Positions 17,344 to 24,096 of a stretch of DNA of 64,000 nt are shown in pieces. This DNA comes from Bacteroides sp. (GTDB taxonomy: Bacteria; Bacillota; Clostridia; Oscillospirales; Acutalibacteraceae): the NCBI GenBank assembly GCA_023665085.1, contig JAMPEQ010000010.1, positions 1 through 64,000 of the forward strand. Reading direction: 5' to 3'. Every line of letters starts with the position of its first letter. Position 1 is the stretch's first letter. Both the position numbers and the translations under genes were made by a program. The notes under the pieces are model-generated. The model was not told the origin of the DNA and did no database searches. It saw only the letters and a list, made by a program, of their open reading frames with translations.

Positions 17344-18015
17344 ATGAGGATATTAATTGCTGAAGATGAAACAGACCTTAACAATATTATTAAACAAAAA
17401 ATGATTGAAGAGGGCTTTTGTGCCGACAGCTGTTATGACGGCGAGGATGCTCTTTATTATATGCAAAATGCAAAGTATGATGCTGTTATTATGGATGTGA
17501 TGATGCCTAAAATGGATGGCTTTACTGCAGTTGAAAAGTACAGAATCAGCGGTGGAAGTGCGCCGATACTTTTTTTGACTGCTAAAGATTCTATAAGTGA
17601 CAAGGTCTATGGCTTGGATTTAGGGGCAAATGATTATCTAACTAAGCCATTTTCTTTTGATGAGCTTACAGCGCGAATAAGAGCATTAACCAGAATAAAC
17701 AGCGGTAATGTAAATAATGTTTACACTCTTGCTGATTTAAGTCTCGATTCATCTTCAAAGATTGTTAAACGCGGTGATAGGGTAATTAATCTTTCTGCAA
17801 AAGAATTTTCGCTGCTTGAATATTTAATCAGAAATAAGGAAAAGGTTTTATCCAGAGAACAGATTGAAAATAATATTTACAATTTTGATTATGAGGGTGG
17901 AACAAATGTTGTTGATGTCTACATAAGATATCTCCGCAAAAAGATAGACGAAGATTTTGATGTTAAGCTTATTCATACTGTTCGCGGTATCGGATATGTT
18001 TTGGGTATAAGGTAG
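17344..18015 (+). CDS. OmpR-family response regulator
   Basis: A 223-residue receiver plus winged helix. Acidic residues EDE at 7-9, phospho-acceptor Asp51 in AVIMDVMMP, and Lys in NDYLTKPFSF. The C-terminal DNA-binding domain ends TVRGIGYVLG. GAGAGG precedes the ATG. The kinase gene follows 13 nt later. It resembles regulators (CarR/ArlR group) often linked to PepSY proteins. The target is unknown. Confidence 0.9.
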   Translation: MRILIAEDETDLNNIIKQKMIEEGFCADSCYDGEDALYYMQNAKYDAVIMDVMMPKMDGFTAVEKYRISGGSAPILFLTAKDSISDKVYGLDLGANDYLTKPFSFDELTARIRALTRINSGNVNNVYTLADLSLDSSSKIVKRGDRVINLSAKEFSLLEYLIRNKEKVLSREQIENNIYNFDYEGGTNVVDVYIRYLRKKIDEDFDVKLIHTVRGIGYVLGIR

Positions 18016-18028
18016 GTATTTATATTAA

Positions 18029-19435
18029 ATGAAAAATCTTACTATAAGAGCAAAAATTACTTTATGGTTTTCTGTTTTGGTAATTTTATTGACAACAATT
18101 ATGTTTTCATTGATGTTCGTTATAAGCAATTCAGTGCTTGATGATGATGTTAAGGAAACTCTTGCTGATGTTGTTGCTGACAATGCAAACGAAATCGAAT
18201 TCATAGATGATATTAATTCACAGGAGATGGAGGTTGGAGATCAGTATTTGCAGTATAAAGATGCTTATATTGAAATTGATGATGATTATCTTAATGAAAG
18301 CAGCGGTGTTTACTGTGCTCTTTATGATGCAGACGGCAATTTGATTTATGGTGAAAATACAATTAATGCAAAGGTTAGCACTGATAAAGGAATAAAAAAA
18401 TATACTTATAATAATGAACATTATTATGTGATGTGCAAGGCCTTATCCGGTGAAAAGCTTGACGGCTTAACACTGGTCGGAATAATTAATGAAAATGCAA
18501 ATGAAACAACATTATCACGAATAGTAAATCTGATGCTGTTTGTTTTACCGGTGCTTGCTGTTTTGGGAATAGTCGGATGTTATTTGATTTCCGGTCATCT
18601 TTTAAAACCAATAAGAAAAATTACATGTTCTGCTGAAAGTATAAGCGGCGGAAATGATTTGTCAAAGCGTATCGAGCCTGAACAAGTGCATGATGAACTA
18701 TATGTTTTGAGTGAAGCGTTTAACAATATGTTTAATCGTCTTGAAAAATCTTTTGAGGAAGAAAAGCAGTTTACTTCTGATATAGCCCATGAGCTTCGTA
18801 CACCTGTATCAACAATACTTGCACAAAGTGAGCTTACCTTGAGTAAACAGCGCACAGAGGAAGAATATATAAAATCACTGAATGTTATTAAGCGTCAAAG
18901 TCTGCGAATGAAAAATATAGTTGAAGAAATGCTTCAATTTTCACGGCTTGAAAAGCTTAAAGAAGTTCCGAATGCAAAGGAATTTAATTTATCCTCTTTG
19001 ATTGAAAATATAAAAGAGGAACAGATGACAAGAAATGTGCGTTCAATAAAAATACAAAGTGATATTGAAAGCAATATAATATTGAACGGAAACAGTGATA
19101 TGATTTGTCAGCTTGTTAATAACCTGATTTCAAATGCTTTCAAATACGGCAGGGACGAAGGTAATATTTTATTGTCATTAAAGCAAAATGATAACGAAAT
19201 ACTTTTATCCGTTCAGGATGATGGAATAGGTATTGAAAAATCTATGCAGGATAAAATATTTAATCGTTTTTATCAGGCTGATAATGCAAGAACTGTTAAA
19301 GATTCCGGTTGCAGTATCGGCTTGGGTTTATCAATTGCTTTACATATTGCAAAGCTTCACGGTGGTTATATAACGGTTGAAAGTGAAATAAATAAAGGCA
19401 GTATATTTACATTTGTTATTCCGAAAAATATTTAA
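18029..19435 (+). CDS. Sensor histidine kinase with HAMP domain
   Basis: A 468-residue kinase. The first membrane helix lies at about 11-34, an acidic external sensor domain at about 35-160, and the second helix at about 165-187. A HAMP linker (KPIRKITCSAESI) is followed by phospho-accepting His254 in DIAHELRTPVS and an ATPase domain with LVNNLISNAFKYG and GLGLSIA. The external domain contains many Asp and Glu residues, which might bind cations or cationic peptides. That is an inference. Confidence 0.9.
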   Translation: MKNLTIRAKITLWFSVLVILLTTIMFSLMFVISNSVLDDDVKETLADVVADNANEIEFIDDINSQEMEVGDQYLQYKDAYIEIDDDYLNESSGVYCALYDADGNLIYGENTINAKVSTDKGIKKYTYNNEHYYVMCKALSGEKLDGLTLVGIINENANETTLSRIVNLMLFVLPVLAVLGIVGCYLISGHLLKPIRKITCSAESISGGNDLSKRIEPEQVHDELYVLSEAFNNMFNRLEKSFEEEKQFTSDIAHELRTPVSTILAQSELTLSKQRTEEEYIKSLNVIKRQSLRMKNIVEEMLQFSRLEKLKEVPNAKEFNLSSLIENIKEEQMTRNVRSIKIQSDIESNIILNGNSDMICQLVNNLISNAFKYGRDEGNILLSLKQNDNEILLSVQDDGIGIEKSMQDKIFNRFYQADNARTVKDSGCSIGLGLSIALHIAKLHGGYITVESEINKGSIFTFVIPKNI

Positions 19436-19496
19436 TGTTGCTTTAATTTTTTGATGATACAATGATGGCGTAATAAAGAAAAGGAAGGTATCTATT

Positions 19497-20441
19497 ATGA
19501 AAAATAAAAAGAAATTGGCTGTAATTATATCAACTGTTATTCTTGCTGCAGTAATTATTGCAACAGGTACATTGGCATATGCATATGATGTTGCAAAAAA
19601 GAATTCTATAGGAATTGACAAGGCTTTAAATATTGCAATGATTGATGCAGGTGCGCGAGAAGAAAACACAACTATAACAAAGGCTAAAATGGAATTTGAA
19701 AGAAGTATATTTGTTTATGATATAGAATTTGTTGTAAACAATGTTGACGAATACGATTATACCATAAAGGCATCTGACGGAACTATTTTAGATAGTGACC
19801 ATGAGCTTGATAAAAAAGGTAAAGAGAATATAACTTTACCATCAAATGCTACAGAAATTCTTAGCAGCACAACTGTTCAAACAACACAGGCTCAGGCTAC
19901 ACAGCAGAAAGAAACAACACAAAATACTACAGCAAAATCAGAGAAGAGAACAAAAAAAGCTACAGGTAATTTAGGCGAAAATATATCCCTTGAAGAAGCA
20001 AAAAGCATTGCACTGGATAATGCCGGTGTTTCAAAGAAAAATGCAGTCTTTATTTCTGCACATAAAGATTATGATGACGGGATAGCTTATTATGAAATTG
20101 AATTTAAAACCTCATCATATAAATATGAATATGAAATCGACTTCGATGGAAATATTATATCTTTTGATAAGGATTCAATTAAGCCAAAGCAAAATAAAAC
20201 GTCTGCCAAGGTGTCAGCAAGTGCAAAATATATCGGTGTTGACAGTGCAAAAAAAATAGCTCTTGATAACAGCGGACTTTCTTCAGGTGATGTTATATTT
20301 ACAAAGGCTAAGCTTGAAAGAGATGATGGAATTTACATTTATGAAATCGAATTTGAAACATCAACGACTGAATACGAATATGAAATAAATGCGATAACTG
20401 GAAATATTATTGATAAATCATCAGAACCGATAGATGATTAG
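19497..20441 (+). CDS. Membrane-anchored protein with three PepSY domains
   Basis: A 314-residue protein with an N-terminal hydrophobic segment (about 7-29) acting as signal or anchor. Three PepSY-type modules follow (about 36-88, 163-212 and 247-300). Each begins with an (I/L)..(A/D)(K/E)A..IA...AG helix and ends with an IYEIEF-like and YEYEI strand pair. A Thr/Gln-rich linker joins modules 1 and 2. PepSY domains often modulate extracytoplasmic proteases or sensors. It lies 61 nt after the kinase, before a terminator, and probably feeds back on it. Confidence 0.85.
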   Translation: MKNKKKLAVIISTVILAAVIIATGTLAYAYDVAKKNSIGIDKALNIAMIDAGAREENTTITKAKMEFERSIFVYDIEFVVNNVDEYDYTIKASDGTILDSDHELDKKGKENITLPSNATEILSSTTVQTTQAQATQQKETTQNTTAKSEKRTKKATGNLGENISLEEAKSIALDNAGVSKKNAVFISAHKDYDDGIAYYEIEFKTSSYKYEYEIDFDGNIISFDKDSIKPKQNKTSAKVSASAKYIGVDSAKKIALDNSGLSSGDVIFTKAKLERDDGIYIYEIEFETSTTEYEYEINAITGNIIDKSSEPIDD

Positions 20442-20461
20442 TAAATATATGTCAGCAAATA

Positions 20462-20497
20462 AAACAGACAGCACAGAAAATACTGTGCCGTCTGTTT
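20462..20497. terminator. Terminator, possibly bidirectional
   Basis: A 15-bp stem with one mismatch (20462-20476 with 20483-20497) and a 6-nt loop lies between convergent genes. T runs are short on both sides. Confidence 0.65.
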
Positions 20498-20507
20498 GTG
20501 TATAATC

Positions 20508-20968
20508 TTATTTTGTATAAAAAGTATTTTGAATATTTTTTGCTCCTTTTATAGTTGATTTTGCAGCTTTGGACATGCTGTTTAAGATTGCTTTTGCTTC
20601 TTCGCGGTCTGATTGCAAATTACTGAATTCCTGAGGATTAATAATTTGCATTACATTTATAAAGTTGTAATCATAAGTTTTCTTTTTTATATGTAAAATG
20701 TCTACTATATAAAGAATACCAAATCCTCCTATTGTTATCATTTTCATTAAACCAACAAGTATATCTCCAAGGTAAAATCTGTCAGCACCATACATTCCGA
20801 ACAAGAGTGCCAAAATTACAGATAAATTTGTTTTTTCAGTTTTGTTTCACACAATATTTCAAATTGTGCATCCGAAAAGTTTTCCAATTGGGCATAAATT
20901 ATTGGTTGGCTTTCCTCATTAAAATGTTTTTTGTTTTCACAAAACCACAATTCATATTCTGCTTTCAT
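20508..20968 (-). pseudogene. TM2-domain protein gene with a frameshift
   Basis: The minus-strand ATG at 20968, with GAGGAAG upstream, encodes 50 codons that stop at 20816-20818 (MKAEYELWF...LKKQIYL). In the -1 frame the sequence continues after LKK as TNLSVILALLFGMYGADRFYLG and runs to 20508. That is a canonical TM2 domain: two membrane helices joined by a short turn with DRFYLG. The frames meet at a run of six A residues (complement at 20831-20836). One extra A restores a protein of about 153 residues. This could be a real frameshift, programmed slippage or a sequencing error. It is second in an operon with the 326-residue membrane protein. Confidence 0.65.
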
Positions 20969-20976
20969 ATTCTTCC

Positions 20977-21957
20977 TCAATACCAACTTTGTCTTTGATT
21001 AATGCTTTGAAGCTGATGGTTAATATCACTTTGAATGATGTTTGATGCATCAAGCCTTCCCTCAATTCTTTGCGTGCTGTTTAATATTTGATATGCAATC
21101 TGATTACTGCTTTTCATTAAATCTATAAGAAATCCTTGGTTAGCAATAACGACGTCAAGCTTTCTGTTGTTTTCCTGCTGAAGTCTTTTTATTTCGCTTA
21201 ACTCGGTTACAATTTCTTTGTGTTCAAGAAGTAACTCATATTTATCATAAAGACCGCCATTGCCTTTTATGCAAATGCACCTTCCGGAGCATAGCCAGTC
21301 ATACATTGCCGTAACAGCACAGTAATTTCGATATTTATAATAAAGAATATTTTTTGAATAATGCTTTTCACACTTTTGCTTTGCCTCATTAAGATATCCG
21401 CTGACAGTAGTCAAAATCTGTGAATATTGTTCTATATATCGAATATTAAGATTTTTTTGGTATTCAGACTCTTGAAATTGTTTATCGTGATTAACCTTTT
21501 CAATTTTAAAGGATTTATTTGCTGTCTTTTTTCGGCTTTTTATAACCAGAAGAGCAACCAAAGCGATAAGTGCAATTGGTAAAATGGCGTGTAATAAATA
21601 AAAAAACAGCATCATTATTCCTGTTGCCATTTCACCTTCAGATATTCCGTAGATAAGCATCAAAAGTCCTCCGCCGAGCATTGGTAGTAAAAGCAGCACA
21701 CACACTATTGTAATTATTATTTTTGTTTTTTTAGATAATTTTGATTTGCCATTTACATAAGCCTTTGAACTTTGTCCATAAATATATTCATTTTGTTTGC
21801 CAAGTGCACTGTCACAATAAAACTGTTTACATTGCAGTGAATATATGCGTCTGCTTATTCCGTTGTAAATTTCCTGATAGGTATACGCATTATCTTCAAG
21901 CATACAGGCTATACGCAGATGCTCTTTTAATTGTTCAATATTTTCTTGCTCTGCCAT
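20977..21957 (-). CDS. Membrane protein with coiled-coil tail, unknown
   Basis: A 326-residue protein I do not recognise. An acidic N-terminal stretch of about 75 residues with several Cys precedes two closely spaced membrane helices (about 77-105 and 110-138). A long soluble part follows, with a Cys/Tyr-rich patch (SGRCICIKGNGG) and a heptad-rich C-terminus (ELSEIKRLQQENNRKLDVV onward). GGAGG precedes the ATG. It is the first gene of a two-gene minus-strand operon and ends 8 nt before the TM2 gene. A near-consensus promoter and operator-like repeats lie between it and the divergent XRE regulator. Confidence 0.6.
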   Translation of the reverse strand: MAEQENIEQLKEHLRIACMLEDNAYTYQEIYNGISRRIYSLQCKQFYCDSALGKQNEYIYGQSSKAYVNGKSKLSKKTKIIITIVCVLLLLPMLGGGLLMLIYGISEGEMATGIMMLFFYLLHAILPIALIALVALLVIKSRKKTANKSFKIEKVNHDKQFQESEYQKNLNIRYIEQYSQILTTVSGYLNEAKQKCEKHYSKNILYYKYRNYCAVTAMYDWLCSGRCICIKGNGGLYDKYELLLEHKEIVTELSEIKRLQQENNRKLDVVIANQGFLIDLMKSSNQIAYQILNSTQRIEGRLDASNIIQSDINHQLQSINQRQSWY

Positions 21958-21974
21958 ATCTTAATCCTCCTTGC

Positions 21975-22057
21975 TATCTAATGTTTACATTATATAATGT
22001 AACAGTCTACATGTCAAGTCTTGAAATTGCAGTATTATCTAATCAAAACATTAGATA
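21975..22057. promoter_or_regulatory. Divergent promoter region with TATCTAAT operator-like repeats
   Basis: For the minus-strand operon, TTGACA (complement at 22012-22017), 17 nt and TATAAT (complement at 21989-21994) form a near-perfect promoter. An 18-bp perfect palindrome (21985-22002) covers the -10. The octamer TATCTAAT occurs at 21975-21982 and 22036-22043, and inverted at 22050-22057, next to the start of the XRE gene. The layout fits repression of both directions by the small XRE protein, which is an inference. Confidence 0.65.
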
Positions 22058-22069
22058 GTGGTGAACATA

Positions 22070-22273
22070 ATGATAAAACTTAATGTGCTTAATCTGCTTA
22101 AAAAACACGAAAAAAGCAAATACTGGCTTTATATGCAGCTTGGTATGAGCTATCAAAATTTTAACAAAATGGTTAATAACGAAACCAAATCAATTCGATA
22201 TGAAAATATTGAAACGATGTGTCGATTATTTAACTGTACTCCCAATGATTTATTTGAAATTACCGATGAATGA
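22070..22273 (+). CDS. Small XRE/Cro-type transcriptional regulator
   Basis: A 67-residue protein consisting only of a helix-turn-helix domain: SKYWLYMQLGMSYQNFNKMV, then the typical tail NIETMCRLFNCTPNDLFEI. A GTG at 22058 is also in frame, but the ATG at 22070 has GGTGA at a better distance. It is divergent from the membrane-protein operon, and operator-like octamers lie between them. It is probably the local repressor of that operon and of itself. Confidence 0.85.
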   Translation: MIKLNVLNLLKKHEKSKYWLYMQLGMSYQNFNKMVNNETKSIRYENIETMCRLFNCTPNDLFEITDE

Positions 22274-22328
22274 TGTTGACAGCTTTAAATTCGTATGTTA
22301 TTGTTTGCTTTAAGGAGCTGAGATAGTG

Positions 22329-23360
22329 ATGAATCAAGCAGGGCTTTATTTTCACATTCCTTTTTGCAGGTCAAAATGTCCGTACTGTGATTTTTTCAGT
22401 GTAAAATATGATAGTGCTTCGGCAGAAAGATATGTAAGCAGGCTGTGCAAAGAAATAAGGCAATATAATGGTGCTTTTGACACTGTTTATTTTGGCGGCG
22501 GTACACCAAGCATGTTAGAGCCTGAGCTTATCGGAAAAATAATAAAAGCTGCGAGAAATCAGTTTGAAATAGCATCTGACGCAGAAATTACTGTTGAATG
22601 TAACCCCTCGAAAAATCTTGAAAGAGATTTTGAACTCTATAAAAGCTTCGGAGTAAATCGTATAAGTATAGGAATGCAGAGTGCGAGAAATGAAGAACGC
22701 TTTGCTCTTGGCAGATTGGCGGGGCAGTCAGAGGTTGCAAAAGCGGTAACTGATGCAAGAAATGCAGGAATATATAATATAAGTCTCGATTTAATGCTTG
22801 GTACACCTAAGCAGAGTCTTTCTTCTCTTGATTATTCTTTTGAATTTATTGAAAAAATGAATGTGCCTCATATCAGTGCATATATGCTGAAAATCGAAGA
22901 GGGAACTCGTTTTTTTGAAATAAAGGACAGGCTTTTACTGCCTGATGATGATATAGTTGGTGAAATGTATCTGAAAACTGTCAGTACTTTGCAGTCTATG
23001 GGTTTTAATCAATATGAAATCAGTAATTTTTCAAAAATCGGATTTGAAAGCCGTCATAATTTAAAATACTGGAATTTAGCAGATTACTTAGGAATAGGTA
23101 CTTCTGCCCATTCTTTCTGGCAAGGAAGAAGATTTTATTATGATAATGCTTTTAATATTGTTGAAGACGGTGACGGCGGAGATGCAGAAGAGCAGATTAT
23201 GCTTGGTTTAAGGCTCACAAAGGGGATAAAAAAATCGCTTGTAAAAAAAGATTTGACGCCATATATTAATGCAGGTTATATGGTTGAAAAGGACGAAAAT
23301 ATTGCTTTTACATCCAAAGGCTTCTTGGTCTCAAATACCATAATTGCAGATATTATTTAA
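22329..23360 (+). CDS. hemW: HemW-like radical SAM protein (heme chaperone family)
   Basis: A 343-residue protein, somewhat shorter than the usual 375-380. The radical SAM cluster motif CxxxCxxC is in FCRSKCPYCDF, and an extra motif FGGGTPS binds SAM. ISIGMQS and YEISNFS are HemW/HemN-family signatures. HemW inserts heme into respiratory enzymes and was long misnamed coproporphyrinogen oxidase. AAGGAG (22312-22317) lies 8 nt before a GTG at 22326 and 11 nt before the ATG at 22329, so either may start. In an apparent anaerobe its heme client is unclear. Confidence 0.85.
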   Translation: MNQAGLYFHIPFCRSKCPYCDFFSVKYDSASAERYVSRLCKEIRQYNGAFDTVYFGGGTPSMLEPELIGKIIKAARNQFEIASDAEITVECNPSKNLERDFELYKSFGVNRISIGMQSARNEERFALGRLAGQSEVAKAVTDARNAGIYNISLDLMLGTPKQSLSSLDYSFEFIEKMNVPHISAYMLKIEEGTRFFEIKDRLLLPDDDIVGEMYLKTVSTLQSMGFNQYEISNFSKIGFESRHNLKYWNLADYLGIGTSAHSFWQGRRFYYDNAFNIVEDGDGGDAEEQIMLGLRLTKGIKKSLVKKDLTPYINAGYMVEKDENIAFTSKGFLVSNTIIADII

Positions 23361-23401
23361 CAACAATTTGAATATTATGCTGTTTAGCGTAAAAAATATT
23401 A

Positions 23402-23436
23402 GAGCAGTACAGGCTATTGTACTGCTCATTAATTTT
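23402..23436 (+). terminator. Weak terminator-like hairpin after hemW
   Basis: A perfect 9-bp stem (23402-23410 with 23419-23427) with an 8-nt loop and a partly T-rich tail. It lies just upstream of the ribosome site of the next small gene. Confidence 0.5.
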
Positions 23437-23452
23437 GAAAGGATTGTTATAT

Positions 23453-23605
23453 ATGTCTGATATGTTTAATATTACACCGCAGATGAATGAATATTTTAAT
23501 TCGTTGCCAAAGGCTGTGCAGGAGTCCTTGATACAAAGCGGAGCAAATGCAAATTCTCTTGAAGAATTAAAAGCTATTGTGGAAGGTTTTTCAGGCAATG
23601 AGTAA
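23453..23605 (+). CDS. 50-residue acidic small protein, unknown
   Basis: The ATG at 23453 follows GAAAGGA at a good distance. The 50-residue product is helical and acidic (SLPKAVQESLIQSGA, then SLEELKAIVEGF). It overlaps the next small gene by 8 nt, suggesting coupled translation. Similar tiny acidic proteins occur in Clostridia, but I cannot name a function. Confidence 0.55.
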   Translation: MSDMFNITPQMNEYFNSLPKAVQESLIQSGANANSLEELKAIVEGFSGNE

Positions 23606-23846
23606 TGAAAAGGATAAGCAGACTATTAACAGTCTGAATAATTATGATGTTGATGCCTCTGTCAGAAAGCATAGTAAAAGCTATAAGGATAAATACCGGC
23701 TTGATCCAACTCTTGTAAACAAATATTCAAGCTGGACAACTAATCCTACAGTTCAGCCTGATGATAAAACTGAAATGGGTGTTCCGATTCCCAGTCAGCT
23801 TAATACTGAATTTTCAAAGGAATATGAGGAAGAAAATCAGCTTTAG
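23598..23846 (+). CDS. 82-residue small protein, possibly DUF3787-like
   Basis: The ATG at 23598 lies in the end of the preceding gene, with GGAAGG upstream. The chain is hydrophilic. Its C-terminal half (SSWTTNPTVQP, then GVPIPSQLN and EYEEENQL) recalls the TAAW...IPSE...N pattern of DUF3787 proteins of clostridia, but the match is loose and made from memory. The function is unknown. Confidence 0.5.
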   Translation: MSNEKDKQTINSLNNYDVDASVRKHSKSYKDKYRLDPTLVNKYSSWTTNPTVQPDDKTEMGVPIPSQLNTEFSKEYEEENQL

Positions 23847-23906
23847 ATAACCAAACTTGTTTGTTGACTCTCGTTTGGCTAGGCAATGAATAGAAATCCG
23901 AACCTG

Positions 23907-24014
23907 CCAAAAATGCTGAATTAAAGCGAATTGTTGAAGTTTTCGCTGTTGCTTTGCGTCAGCAAAGATGCCATCTTAAAAATCAAAATTCATCTTTACT
24001 TCAAGCATTTTTGG
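23907..24014. repeat. Large imperfect inverted repeat, non-coding
   Basis: The arms 23907-23932 and 23986-24014 are complementary over about 26-28 nt with a few mismatches. An inner hairpin (TTTGC/GCAAA, about 23951-23966) sits between them. The whole is a 108-nt foldable element without an open frame. It may be a small mobile-type repeat or a structured RNA. It occupies most of the 23847-24096 spacer. Confidence 0.4.
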
Positions 24015-24045
24015 TCTGCGAGTTTAAATTACTACTCCTTGTCTA

Positions 24046-24094
24046 AACGCAATCACCTCTATGCAGAGTTATCCTGCACAGAGGTGATTGCGTT
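24046..24094. terminator. Long hairpin between convergent genes
   Basis: Arms of 21 nt (24046-24066 and 24074-24094) pair with one mismatch around a 7-nt loop, immediately beyond the GH3 stop codon. T runs are weak on both strands, so it may act as a bidirectional terminator or 3'-end protection. Confidence 0.6.
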
Positions 24095-24096
24095 CA

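Noticed and set aside
20508-20813. Stand-alone TM2 gene starting at a TTG at 20813
   Set aside because: No ribosome site at that TTG and it would begin inside the first membrane helix; the upstream frame at 20968 supplies a proper start after a one-base shift.
24046-24094. IS or transposon end
   Set aside because: The hairpin lies directly at a stop codon between convergent genes with no transposase or target duplication; a 3'-end role is simpler.
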